Of a stretch of 64,000 nucleotides of DNA, positions 42,886 through 51,376 are shown piece after piece. Location of the stretch: positions 189,420 through 253,419 of the forward strand of contig NZ_KQ954254.1 of assembly GCF_001519065.1 (NCBI RefSeq), in the 5' to 3' direction. A program made the position numbers and the translations under genes. This DNA is from Novosphingobium sp. FSW06-99. GTDB lineage: Bacteria > Pseudomonadota > Alphaproteobacteria > Sphingomonadales > Sphingomonadaceae. Under the pieces are notes generated by a model. That model was not told where the DNA came from. It saw nothing but the letters and a program-made list of their open reading frames with translations, and searched no databases. The first letter of the stretch is position 1. Each line of letters starts with the position of its first letter.

Positions 42886-44643
42886 TCAATACCCTTGCGC
42901 CAATCCCATCGGCAATCTGGGGTCGATTGCGCCGAACAGACGCGCGGGCGCGATCTCGATCCCTTCGTCATCGGCCGGCGGCGGCGTGGTCCCGGCAATG
43001 CGCGGGCCCCCCACGACGATCGCCGCGACGTGGTTGCCGTGGCGGTGTTCGACCATTTTCTGGCCGCGCGCGGCCAGGATCGCCAGCGTGTCGGGCGACA
43101 GGCCATAGCGTTCGTAATAGGTCACATCGGGCAGCCATTGCTGGTGGATGCGCGGGGCCTCGATCGCCTCGGTCAGGGTCATGCCGTAATCGATCATGTT
43201 GAGCATGACCTGCAGGACCCCGGTCGGGATGCGGCTGCCGCCCGGCGTGCCGATGACCAGCGCCAGTTGCCCGTCTTTGGTCACGATCGTCGGGCTCATC
43301 GATGACAGCGGGCGTTTGCCCGGCGCGATCGCGTTGTTGGGCCCTTCGACCAGGCCATAGAGATTGGCCGCGCCCGGCTTGGCCGAGAAATCGTCCATTT
43401 CATCGTTCATCAGGATGCCGGTGCCCGGCGCCACGACATGCGCGCCGAACCAGTCGTTGAGCGTATACGTCACCGAGACCGCATTCCCGGCGGCATCGAC
43501 AATCGAAAAATGGGTGGTGTTGTGGCCTTCGGGGCTGGCGGTCACGCCGCCCAGCGCCAGCGAGGGCGTGGCCTTGTCCATGGCGATCCCGTCGCGCAAG
43601 TGTGCGGTATAGGCGGGCGCGATCAGCGCGGCGGCATCGACCTTGATGAAGTCGGGATCGCCCAGCATCACGTTGCGATCGTGGTAGGCACGGCGCAGCG
43701 CCTCGATCAGCACCTGGGTCGCATCGGCCGAATGGAACCCGAACCGGGCCATGGGATAGCCCGACAGGATGCCCATCGTCTCGCAGATCACCACGCCGCC
43801 CGAACTGGGCGGCGGCGCGGCAATCACATGATAGCCGCGATAGTCGCATTCGAGCGGTTTCATGTCGCGCACCGCATAACCGGCGAAATCGGCCGCCGCG
43901 AAAATGCCGCGATGCGCGCGGCTGGCGGCGATCATCGCCGCGCCGATCGGTCCTTTGTAAAAGGCATCGGGGCCACCATCGACGATCAGGTGAAAGGCAT
44001 GGGCCAGATCGGCCTGCACCAGCCGGTCGCCCGCGTGCCAATGGCCGCCATCGTGGACAAAGATCGCCGCGCTCGCCGGATCTTTCGCCAGTTCGCCAGC
44101 CGCCTCGTTCAGCATTTCGGCATCGCCGCGGTCGAGCACAAAGCCTTCACCCGCCAGCCGGATCGCCGGGGCCAGCAGGTCGGCGCGCGGGCGGCTGCCC
44201 CAATGCGTGCGGGCATATTCAAGGCCTGCGACAGTGCCCGGAATCCCCGCCGCCAGCCAGCCGCGCGTCGATTTGCCGGGGATCACCGCGCCCGCCTGAT
44301 CCAGATACATGTCGGCGCGCGCCGCACCCGGCGCGGTTTCGCGGAAATCGAGGAACCGCGAGGTGCCATCGGCCAGCCGCACGGTCATGAACCCGCCGCC
44401 GCCCAGATTGCCCGCCTCGGGAAACGTCACGGCCAGCGCATAGCCGACCGCCACCGCCGCATCGATCGCATTGCCGCCATGGCGCAGGACATCGAGCCCT
44501 GCCTCGGTCGCCAGCCGGTGCGCGGTGACCACCATGCCATGATCCGCCGCCGCCGGTTCGGGCGAGGCGGCCTGTGCGAGCGGCGCCAGCACCAGCATGA
44601 ATGCCATCGCCACGGCCCGGTGGCAGACCCCTTTGCGTATCAT
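42886..44643 (-). CDS. ggt: gamma-glutamyltransferase (paralogue 2)
   Basis: The precursor has 585 residues and a signal peptide (VAMAFMLVLAPLAQAA). The nucleophile Thr is in GHNTTHFSIVDAAGNAVSVTYTLN; other motifs are GNLGGGGFMTV, APPPSSGGVVICE, PLSSMSPTIV and IGTPGGSRIPTGVLQ. It would act on glutathione and other gamma-glutamyl substrates in the periplasm. It differs strongly from paralogue 1 (9.4-11.1 kb), so the pair is not a recent duplication. It lies upstream of the two-component genes on the same strand. A hairpin covers its ribosome site. Confidence 0.92.
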   Translation of the reverse strand: MIRKGVCHRAVAMAFMLVLAPLAQAASPEPAAADHGMVVTAHRLATEAGLDVLRHGGNAIDAAVAVGYALAVTFPEAGNLGGGGFMTVRLADGTSRFLDFRETAPGAARADMYLDQAGAVIPGKSTRGWLAAGIPGTVAGLEYARTHWGSRPRADLLAPAIRLAGEGFVLDRGDAEMLNEAAGELAKDPASAAIFVHDGGHWHAGDRLVQADLAHAFHLIVDGGPDAFYKGPIGAAMIAASRAHRGIFAAADFAGYAVRDMKPLECDYRGYHVIAAPPPSSGGVVICETMGILSGYPMARFGFHSADATQVLIEALRRAYHDRNVMLGDPDFIKVDAAALIAPAYTAHLRDGIAMDKATPSLALGGVTASPEGHNTTHFSIVDAAGNAVSVTYTLNDWFGAHVVAPGTGILMNDEMDDFSAKPGAANLYGLVEGPNNAIAPGKRPLSSMSPTIVTKDGQLALVIGTPGGSRIPTGVLQVMLNMIDYGMTLTEAIEAPRIHQQWLPDVTYYERYGLSPDTLAILAARGQKMVEHRHGNHVAAIVVGGPRIAGTTPPPADDEGIEIAPARLFGAIDPRLPMGLAQGY

Positions 44644-44649
44644 TACAAA

Positions 44650-44692
44650 CCCTTTGCCTAGTGTCCCACTGAAAGGACTAGCAGGCAAAGGG
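44650..44692 (-). promoter_or_regulatory. hairpin between SIP gene and ggt paralogue 2
   Basis: CCCTTTGCCT (44650-44659) pairs with AGGCAAAGGG (44683-44692), with an inner TCC/GGA pairing. On the minus strand it follows the siderophore-interacting protein gene and its distal arm contains the AAAGGG ribosome site of the gamma-glutamyltransferase gene. It could terminate the first gene or hide the start of the second. Confidence 0.5.
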
Positions 44693-44715
44693 CATTCAGC
44701 AAAACCCGAATAGGC

Positions 44716-45468
44716 TTACCCGTCGAGCGCCTTGTCGGCCGCATCGGCGTGCCCGCGCGTCCAGTATCCCGCCGCCTTGAGCCATTCGCGCGGGTGGCCC
44801 AGTCGGTCGAGCAGATGACTGCGCAGCGCCTTGGCCACGGCGGTTTCGGCGGCGATCCACACAAAGCCTTCGCTGCGTGGCAGCGCGATGTTCCACAAGG
44901 CTTCGAGCAGCAGATCGGTGTCGCTGGCGTCGGTTCCGGCGCGATGGACCCAATGGCCGGTCCATTTGGCATGGGTGGCAAAGGTCTGTTCGTCGTCCGC
45001 ACCGTTGACCAGGCCCAGCGTGATCACCGGTACGCCGCTGCGCAGTTCCTCGACCCGGCGGCCGATCGCGGGCAGCGCGGTTTCATCGCCGATCAACAGG
45101 TACCAGTCGAAATCGTCGGGCACCACCGCCGATCCGCGCGGGCCGCCGATCGCCAGCGTGTCGCCCACTTGCGCAGCGGCGGCCCATTGCGTCGCGGGCC
45201 CGGCATCGTGCAACGCGAAATCGATCGTCAGCGTGCCCTTGGCGGTGTCGAACCGGCGCGGGGTGAAATCGCGCATCACCGTTTCGCCATCGGCTGTGGC
45301 GAAGAACAGTTTGATATGATCATCCGCCGAAGCGCTGACAAAATCGTGGAGTTCAGGTGAGGTAAACACCATCCGCCGCATGTGATCGCCCAGCGCCTCG
45401 ATCGAGGCGACGGTCAGCGTGCGGCGGCGGGTGTCATGGCGTTGGCGGATGATCTGGTGACGGGACAT
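44716..45468 (-). CDS. siderophore-interacting protein (FAD ferric-chelate reductase)
   Basis: The protein has 250 residues. It begins MSRHQIIRQRHDTRRRTLTVASIEALGDHMRRMVF, with DHIKLFF, the flavin motif MRDFTPRRFD, LTIDFALHDAGPATQWA and GDTLAIGGPRGS, and the C-terminal YLLIGDETALPAIGRRVEEL. This is the ViuB/YqjH layout; such proteins reduce iron in imported siderophores in the cytosol. The start is fixed by AAGGA upstream of the ATG at 45468. It is divergent from a TonB-dependent receptor gene across a shared operator region. Confidence 0.9.
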   Translation of the reverse strand: MSRHQIIRQRHDTRRRTLTVASIEALGDHMRRMVFTSPELHDFVSASADDHIKLFFATADGETVMRDFTPRRFDTAKGTLTIDFALHDAGPATQWAAAAQVGDTLAIGGPRGSAVVPDDFDWYLLIGDETALPAIGRRVEELRSGVPVITLGLVNGADDEQTFATHAKWTGHWVHRAGTDASDTDLLLEALWNIALPRSEGFVWIAAETAVAKALRSHLLDRLGHPREWLKAAGYWTRGHADAADKALDG

Positions 45469-45562
45469 CGGGATTCCTTGAAGATGCGGCAGACCGAGAC
45501 GACGGCGCAGGACAGCAAGACGGTTCACGGCGGGGTTCCGGTTGATTCTTTCGAATGCATCT

Positions 45563-45609
45563 AAGATATATCGGATGCCCAATTTGACAAGAGGAAAAGA
45601 TATATCTTT
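45563..45609. promoter_or_regulatory. paired GATATATC palindromes in the SIP/TonB-receptor control region
   Basis: AAGATATATC occurs at 45563-45572 and again at 45597-45606, 34 bases apart. The second is part of a perfect 14-bp palindrome AAAGATATATCTTT (45596-45609). For the leftward SIP gene, TTGTCA (complement of 45584-45589) and TATCTT, 16 bases apart, form a promoter whose -10 box overlaps the first site. The layout fits a repressor dimer binding both sites. The sequence is not a Fur box; the regulator is not identified. Confidence 0.55.
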
Positions 45610-45646
45610 GCCGAGTCCCGGCGAAATCTCCCGCGATGGGGGCTTG

Positions 45647-45661
45647 TGTTATATTATAACA
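45647..45661. promoter_or_regulatory. Zur-box-like perfect palindrome
   Basis: TGTTATA-T-TATAACA is a perfect 15-bp palindrome ending 64 bases before the TonB receptor start. It equals the core of the proteobacterial Zur consensus (TGTTATANTATAACA) and contains -10-like sequence, as expected for a repressor site. It suggests that the receptor is zinc-regulated. Confidence 0.65.
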
Positions 45662-45725
45662 TCCATATTGCAGTTGCACATAATTCGGGCCATCGGCCCA
45701 AGCCATCTGGAAACACGCCAAGCGT

Positions 45726-47912
45726 ATGATCAAGTTTAACCGACGCCTTCTGGGGCAATCCGCCCGCGCCGCCTGTGTTCTTGCGCTGGTCGGCGCCCCG
45801 GCGGCCCATGCCGATGCCACCGATCAAGCGGCCGCCGACCCCGCTGCCTCGTCACAGATCGTGGTCACCGCGCACCGGCTCGACGATGCGCGCGAAAGCA
45901 TCAAGCCCAGCCTTGGCGCATCGACCTACACGCTCGACAGCGCGGCGATCCAGAACTTGCCGGGCAGCGACAACCAGCCGATCCAGGACATCATCCTGCA
46001 GATGCCCGGCGTCAGCCAGGACCAGTTCGGCCAGTTCCACGTGCGCGATGAACACAACGGCGTACAATATCGCATCAACGGCGTGATCATTCCCGAAAGC
46101 ATCGCGGTGTTCGGCCAGACTTTGTCGCCGCGCCTGATCGAAACGATCTCGCTGGTCACCGGCACGCTGCCCGCACAATATGGCCTGCGTACGGCGGGCA
46201 TTCTCGACATCACCACGAAATCGGGGCTGAAGGACGAGACCACGGTCGGGATCTATGGCGGCAGCCACGACACGATCGAGCCCAGCATCCAGATCACCGG
46301 CAGTTCGGGCCCGACGACGTGGTTTGTGTCGGGCGACTACAAGCACAGCGATCTGGGCATCGACAACGTCAACAGCAGCTATACCGCGGTGCACGACAAC
46401 ACCGAACAGTTCAGCGGGTTTGGCTATATCGACCGCATCATCGGCGACAGCGACCGCATCGCGTTCACCGGCGGCTATTCCAACCAGCATTACCAGATCC
46501 CCAACCCGGCGGGGCCGACCGATCTGGTCGGATCGCAGACCGACGCCAATGGCAATCCGGTGGCGGTCAACGGCGTAACCAGCTTCAACAGTGCCGATCT
46601 CAACGAACAGCAATTGCAGACCTTCGGGTTCGGCGCGTTGAGCTGGCTACACAGCGCGGGGGCCTTTTCGGTCCAGGCTTCGGCGTTTGCGCGCTTCGCA
46701 GCGCTCGATTATCACCCCGATTATGTCGGCGAACTGCTGTTCAACGGTCTGGCCCAGGCGGCCAGCAAGAAGGACACCGTGTTCGGCGGGCAGGTCGATG
46801 GTTCATACAAGATCAGCGGCCATCACACCTTGCGGTTCGGCGCCTTGTTCGAACACGACCAGTCGAAGAGCAACACCAACAGCAACGTCTTTCCGGTCAA
46901 CGACGCGGGCCTGATCGACGGGCCGCCTGAATCGCTGGTCTATATCACCGACGTCAGCCAGCGGACCTACAGCGCCTATCTGCAGGACGAATGGCATGTG
47001 TTCGACACACTGGTGCTCAACTATGGCGCCCGGTTCGACGAAAATGATGGCGCGCGCAACGAGCGTCAGTTGAGCCCGCGCGTCAACATGGTGTGGACGC
47101 CCGCGCCCGGCACCACCGTACATGCAGGCTATGCCCGCTATTTCGCGCCCGCGCCGTTCGAACTGGTGGCCAGCCGCAACATCGCGCAAGTCGCCAACAC
47201 AACGCTGGCGCCCGCGGTCACCACCGACGATGCCTCTTATGCCCAGCGTGAGAATTACTGGGACATCGGCATCCAGCAGAAGATCGGACGCGACTTTACC
47301 GTGGGTCTCGACGGCTATCTGCGGCGCGACACGCATCTGGTCGATGAAGGCCAGTTTGGCGCGCCGATCATCCTGACCCCGTTCAACTATGCCAAGGGCC
47401 GGTTGATGGGCACCGAGCTGACCGCGAACTATCACCACGCCGGGTTCAGCGCCTATGGCAACTTTGCCCTGCAAAAGGGCCAGGGCACGCAGATCGATTC
47501 CAACCAGTACAATTTTACCCAGGCCGAACTGAATTACATCGCCACCCACTACATCTATCTCGACCATGATCAGACCAGGACCGGCTCGGCGGGCGCCGCC
47601 TACAACTGGACATCGGGCGCGCTGGCGCATTCGAAGATCAGCGCCGACATGGTCTATGGTTCGGGGCTGCGCCGCGATCTGACACTGCCCGATGGCACCG
47701 ATGTGCCTAACGGCGACCATCTGCCCGGCTATGCCACCGTCAACCTGTCGATCGGCCACACGTTCGTCGCCAGCGGGGTCGATGTGCGCGTGGTGGTCGA
47801 AAACCTGTTCGACAAGATCTACGAGATTCGCGACGGCACCGGGGTCGGCGTGGGCGCGCCATCATACGGCCCTCGGCGCGGACTGTTCTTCGGCGTGACC
47901 AAGACGCTGTAA
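45726..47912 (+). CDS. TonB-dependent receptor, probably zinc-regulated
   Basis: The protein has 728 residues. Its signal peptide ends near AAHAD. A TonB-box-like SSQIVVTAHR precedes the plug (IQDIILQMPGVSQDQFGQFHVRDEHNGVQYRINGVIIPES, then LVTGTLPAQYGLRTAGILDITTKSG), followed by a 22-strand type barrel ending in GLFFGVTKTL. The plug and barrel suit a metal or metal-chelate importer of the outer membrane. The Zur-like palindrome upstream points to zinc, whereas divergence from a siderophore-interacting protein gene points to iron; both remain inference. Confidence 0.9.
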   Translation: MIKFNRRLLGQSARAACVLALVGAPAAHADATDQAAADPAASSQIVVTAHRLDDARESIKPSLGASTYTLDSAAIQNLPGSDNQPIQDIILQMPGVSQDQFGQFHVRDEHNGVQYRINGVIIPESIAVFGQTLSPRLIETISLVTGTLPAQYGLRTAGILDITTKSGLKDETTVGIYGGSHDTIEPSIQITGSSGPTTWFVSGDYKHSDLGIDNVNSSYTAVHDNTEQFSGFGYIDRIIGDSDRIAFTGGYSNQHYQIPNPAGPTDLVGSQTDANGNPVAVNGVTSFNSADLNEQQLQTFGFGALSWLHSAGAFSVQASAFARFAALDYHPDYVGELLFNGLAQAASKKDTVFGGQVDGSYKISGHHTLRFGALFEHDQSKSNTNSNVFPVNDAGLIDGPPESLVYITDVSQRTYSAYLQDEWHVFDTLVLNYGARFDENDGARNERQLSPRVNMVWTPAPGTTVHAGYARYFAPAPFELVASRNIAQVANTTLAPAVTTDDASYAQRENYWDIGIQQKIGRDFTVGLDGYLRRDTHLVDEGQFGAPIILTPFNYAKGRLMGTELTANYHHAGFSAYGNFALQKGQGTQIDSNQYNFTQAELNYIATHYIYLDHDQTRTGSAGAAYNWTSGALAHSKISADMVYGSGLRRDLTLPDGTDVPNGDHLPGYATVNLSIGHTFVASGVDVRVVVENLFDKIYEIRDGTGVGVGAPSYGPRRGLFFGVTKTL

Positions 47913-47984
47913 TATCGGGTCGCGCGATGCGCGACGCAGACCACCCGCCCCGCGGTTCACGTCAGTGAACACAAACCATCCGGA

Positions 47985-49352
47985 TCAGTCGATCCGGGCA
48001 CCCTGGCGGCGCAGTTCGGCCTGTATCGTGCGCATGTCGACGTCGTGGAAATCGCGGCCCTGGCGGATCGAGACCGCCGCAGCCACCCCGGCGCCCTGGC
48101 CGGCCACGGCGCAGGCCATCATGTTGCGCACGGCGGCGTGGCTGACTTTGTCGCCGCCGATCGAGCGCCCGGCCACGATCAGGTTGCGCGGGCCGCTGCG
48201 CGGCAGCAGGCTGCGATAGGGAATGTGGAAATAGCGGCCGGTGGTGGGGATGATCAGCAGGCCATAGCCGTCGATGAATTCGGGAAAGATCCCGATCGAA
48301 TCGTCGAACCGGCCTTGTCCGCGCACATCGCCGTCGACCAGATTGTAGACGGCGTCGATCTTGCGCGTGTCGCGAATGCCCAGCGTCATGCCGAAATTGC
48401 GCAATTTGGCGTTTTCGCAGCCGGGCATGAACGCGCGCAGCGCGGCGATGGCATGCATCGCCTGCGCGCGGCCCTCGATTTCGCCGCTGGTCAGATCATC
48501 GGGGTCGGTGCCGTCGCGCGTCATGTGCACCAGATTGAGATAAGTCAGGTCGCCCTGATCCGAGACCGTGCCCCAGGTTCCGGCAATCGTCTTGAGCCCG
48601 TCGGGCAGAATCCCGGCGCGGTGCGCGGCCTGAAACGGCTTGCGCAGGAACGGTGAAAACAGCGTGTCTTCCTTGCCCGCCGTGGTCACCGCCCATTCGC
48701 CATCCTTGGCCCAGTCGGCATAAGTCTGCGGGTCGGCCTTGACCGCGGCGATGAACCCGGCCTTGTCGACGCCCGACATCGAGAACATCACCGACACGCT
48801 CATCATCTCTTCGCGCGGGGTCTTGAACACCGGTGCGCCCGCCATGGCCGCGATATCGGCATCACCGGTGGCATCGATCACCCGCCTGGCCAGGATCGCC
48901 TCGCGCCCGGCCTTGCTTTCAGTCACGATCCCGCGAATTTCGCCGTCCACCATGATCGGCGCGACAAACATGCGGTGCAGCATGGGGTGGACCCCGGCTT
49001 CGCCCACCAGCACGTCGGCGACATATTTGAACGCTTCGGCATCGAGCGCGTGGCTGATCGACTGGGGTTCGGGCAATGCGGCGCCCATTGCCTTGGCGCG
49101 GTCCTCGAATTCGCGGCCAATGCCTTCGCTGTCGATGGTCGCAGGGTGGCGATACCAGGCGAACCCTTCGACCCCGACCTGGGTGATGTTGCCGCCAAAG
49201 CAGCCATAGCGTTCGACCAGCGTGGTGTGCGCTCCGGCCCGCGCCGACGCCAGCGCGGCGGCGAGGCCCCCCGGCCCCGACCCGACCACCAGCACGTCGG
49301 TTTCATGGATCACGTCGATCTGGCGGGCGGGTTCGGTGATGGTGCGGGTCAT
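47985..49352 (-). CDS. FAD-dependent oxidoreductase (FAD_oxidored family)
   Basis: The protein has 455 residues. The N-terminal dinucleotide motif is DVLVVGSGPGGLAAALASARAGAHTTLVERYGCFGGNIT, followed by RVIDATGDADIAAMAGAPVF. The C-terminal FAD-binding portion is RNLIVAGRSIGGDKVSHAAVRNMMACAVAGQGAGVAAA. This combination is typical of PF12831-type flavoproteins, many of unknown substrate. It has no signal peptide and is probably cytosolic. I chose the ATG at 49352; a GTG three codons upstream is also in frame. It is a single gene, convergent with the TonB receptor gene. Confidence 0.85.
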   Translation of the reverse strand: MTRTITEPARQIDVIHETDVLVVGSGPGGLAAALASARAGAHTTLVERYGCFGGNITQVGVEGFAWYRHPATIDSEGIGREFEDRAKAMGAALPEPQSISHALDAEAFKYVADVLVGEAGVHPMLHRMFVAPIMVDGEIRGIVTESKAGREAILARRVIDATGDADIAAMAGAPVFKTPREEMMSVSVMFSMSGVDKAGFIAAVKADPQTYADWAKDGEWAVTTAGKEDTLFSPFLRKPFQAAHRAGILPDGLKTIAGTWGTVSDQGDLTYLNLVHMTRDGTDPDDLTSGEIEGRAQAMHAIAALRAFMPGCENAKLRNFGMTLGIRDTRKIDAVYNLVDGDVRGQGRFDDSIGIFPEFIDGYGLLIIPTTGRYFHIPYRSLLPRSGPRNLIVAGRSIGGDKVSHAAVRNMMACAVAGQGAGVAAAVSIRQGRDFHDVDMRTIQAELRRQGARID

Positions 49353-49459
49353 GGCGTGCACTGCTGCGCCGGATCGGATTGTGACTCCACTGTATTCTTG
49401 GCCCCATCGTCAAAATAAATTGTCTGCCGGTGCCGGGGCTTATGACTCTGGCGCATGAC

Positions 49460-51088
49460 CTATCGCGGCAGATTGTCGGTCTGGGCGATGAACCCGGCCA
49501 CCGCGTCGTGCAACTGGTGCAGCGCATCGGCATTGGCATAGACCATGTGGCCCGACCGAAAATAACGGAACGCGATGTTGCCTTGCAGGCTGTCGGGGAT
49601 CTGCAAGTGATGCATTTCGTACCAGCCTTCATAGTACGGCGTGGCCAGATCGAAATAGCCGCCGGCCACCAGCACTTTCATCTGCGGGTTGAATTTCATC
49701 GCGGTGGCCAGATCGGGCATGACATTGGCGGTGCCGCGCACCGGGTCGGTCTGCCCCGGCGGACGGTGGTCGAAACTCCAAAACGCACCGACCGGCGCCT
49801 CGGGCTTGTAGGTTTCGCCCTGCCCGTAATGCAGCGTGTCGCGCACATAGGCGTTGAACACCGAGACATAGGCCGAACTGATCGCCGCCGATTGCGGGTC
49901 GTAATCGGCCTCCTTGTTCAACACATCGATCGCCGGGCCGGAAAAGCGCGTATCGAGCCGCCCGGTGGTGAGCGCGCTGCCGATCTGCAATTGCTGGGTA
50001 AATTGTCCGCCTTCGACGCGCAGATCGGATTTGAGGATATAGTCCACCGGCAGGCCGATATAGCCCGCGATGCGTTCGGCAATCGCGCGCTTTTTCGCAG
50101 GATCGAGCAGCGATCCTTGTTGCAGCGCGCTGGCATAATCGCCGCTGGCAAACGCCTCGACCTCTTTCAGGAACGGTTCGAGTTCGGCCGGGCGCATGCC
50201 GGGCAGGCGGTTGTGGTACCACGCGGTTGCGGCATATGTCGGCAAGGCCGTGATATAGGGCTGGTCGGTACCGGGGTTGAGCGAGGCGCCATCGGCCGAC
50301 AGATTGAAGTTGAGGATCTGCGACAGCAGGATCACGCCGTTGAGATCGACCGAACTGTCGGTGGTCAGGCGCGCCGCGATCATGGCCGCGCGCGGCGTGC
50401 CATAGCTTTCGCCGAACAGGTATTTGGGCGAATTCCACCGGTCGTGGCGGGTCAGAAACGCCTGGATAAAGCTGGCAAAGGCATGGGCATCGGCATCCAT
50501 GCCCCAGAACGCCTTTTCCTTGTCCTTGCCGGCAATGCGCGAAAAGCCGGTGCCTGGCGCATCGATGAACACCAGATCGCTGGCATCGAGCAGGCTGGCA
50601 TCGTTGTCGACCAGTGTATAAGGCGCCGCCGGGGTATGGCTGTCATCGCGCGTGAGCACCCGGCGCGGGCCGAAAGCGCCCATGTGCAGCCACACCGTCG
50701 CCGAACCCGGCCCCCCGTTGAACAGGAACGTGATCGGGCGATTGGCCGCAGGCGCACCCTTCTTGAAATAGGCGACATAGAACATCGAGGCTTCGGCATC
50801 GGGTTCGGGCCGGGCGTCGGTAGCCTTGCCCGGATCGCGCGCGGCGCGTTCGCGCCAGGCGGTGTCGTCCCAGCCGTCGGGATGGACGACAATCGTGCCC
50901 GACACAGCGGTATAGCCGATCGCCTGGCCCTTGACCGTCACCGTGCCTGCCGATTCGACTTGCCCTTCCTTGAAAATCACATCGGGGCCGGGCGCCGCTG
51001 TTTCGACCTTGTCGGCGGCCAGCGCTGGTGTGCCGACCAGCGCCAGGGCACTGGCGGCGATCAGGAAATGGGGCAGGCGCAGCGGCAT
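49460..51088 (-). CDS. peptidase S10 (serine carboxypeptidase-like), exported
   Basis: The 542-residue protein has a signal peptide (LIAASALALVGTPALAAD). The S10 catalytic triad is visible: Ser in YLFGESYGTPRAA, Asp in VAGGYFDLATP and His in FRSGHMVYANADAL; the oxyanion region is FLFNGGPGSATVWLHMGAFGP. It would remove C-terminal residues from peptides in the periplasm. The start at 51088 has GGGAGAG upstream; the longer frame to 51202 would run into repeat copy D. The repeat lies in its upstream region. Confidence 0.92.
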   Translation of the reverse strand: MPLRLPHFLIAASALALVGTPALAADKVETAAPGPDVIFKEGQVESAGTVTVKGQAIGYTAVSGTIVVHPDGWDDTAWRERAARDPGKATDARPEPDAEASMFYVAYFKKGAPAANRPITFLFNGGPGSATVWLHMGAFGPRRVLTRDDSHTPAAPYTLVDNDASLLDASDLVFIDAPGTGFSRIAGKDKEKAFWGMDADAHAFASFIQAFLTRHDRWNSPKYLFGESYGTPRAAMIAARLTTDSSVDLNGVILLSQILNFNLSADGASLNPGTDQPYITALPTYAATAWYHNRLPGMRPAELEPFLKEVEAFASGDYASALQQGSLLDPAKKRAIAERIAGYIGLPVDYILKSDLRVEGGQFTQQLQIGSALTTGRLDTRFSGPAIDVLNKEADYDPQSAAISSAYVSVFNAYVRDTLHYGQGETYKPEAPVGAFWSFDHRPPGQTDPVRGTANVMPDLATAMKFNPQMKVLVAGGYFDLATPYYEGWYEMHHLQIPDSLQGNIAFRYFRSGHMVYANADALHQLHDAVAGFIAQTDNLPR

Positions 51089-51155
51089 CGATGTCTCTCC
51101 CAATGGCAATTGACGCAGGGGCTGCCGCATTCCGGTATCAGGCGCAACCGGTTTT

Positions 51156-51319
51156 AGGGTCTGATTCAAAATTCGCGAAAGAGCGAATTTTGAAGGCCGC
51201 ACCGGCCCGCTCCCCCACCCGACCGCCCGACGACAGTACCCTGTGGGTGGTCGGGTGGGGGAGCGGGCCGGTGCGGCCTTCGGAAATTTTGGCGAAGCCG
51301 GAATTTCCGATCAGACTCT
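51156..51319. repeat. nested-hairpin repeat, copy D
   Basis: The ends AGGGTCTGAT (51156-51165) and ATCAGACTCT (51310-51319) are inverted. The left hairpin CAAAATTCGC (51167-51176) pairs with GCGAATTTTG (51183-51192). The central arms 51193-51228 and 51245-51280 pair over 36 bp with a single G-U. The right hairpin CGGAAATT pairs with AATTTCCG (51281-51309). Its central arm is nearly identical to copy C, while the flanking hairpins differ but remain paired. It lies between the divergent S10 peptidase and acyltransferase genes. Confidence 0.9.
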
Positions 51320-51376
51320 TTCAAATATGCGGTTCGTAAAGGGTTTGTTGGGCGCGCGCTGATACTGCCAGCGGCG

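Noticed and set aside
49460..51202. A longer start for the S10 peptidase
   Set aside because: It would place repeat copy D sequence in the protein and move the signal peptide inward; the ATG at 51088 has a good ribosome site.
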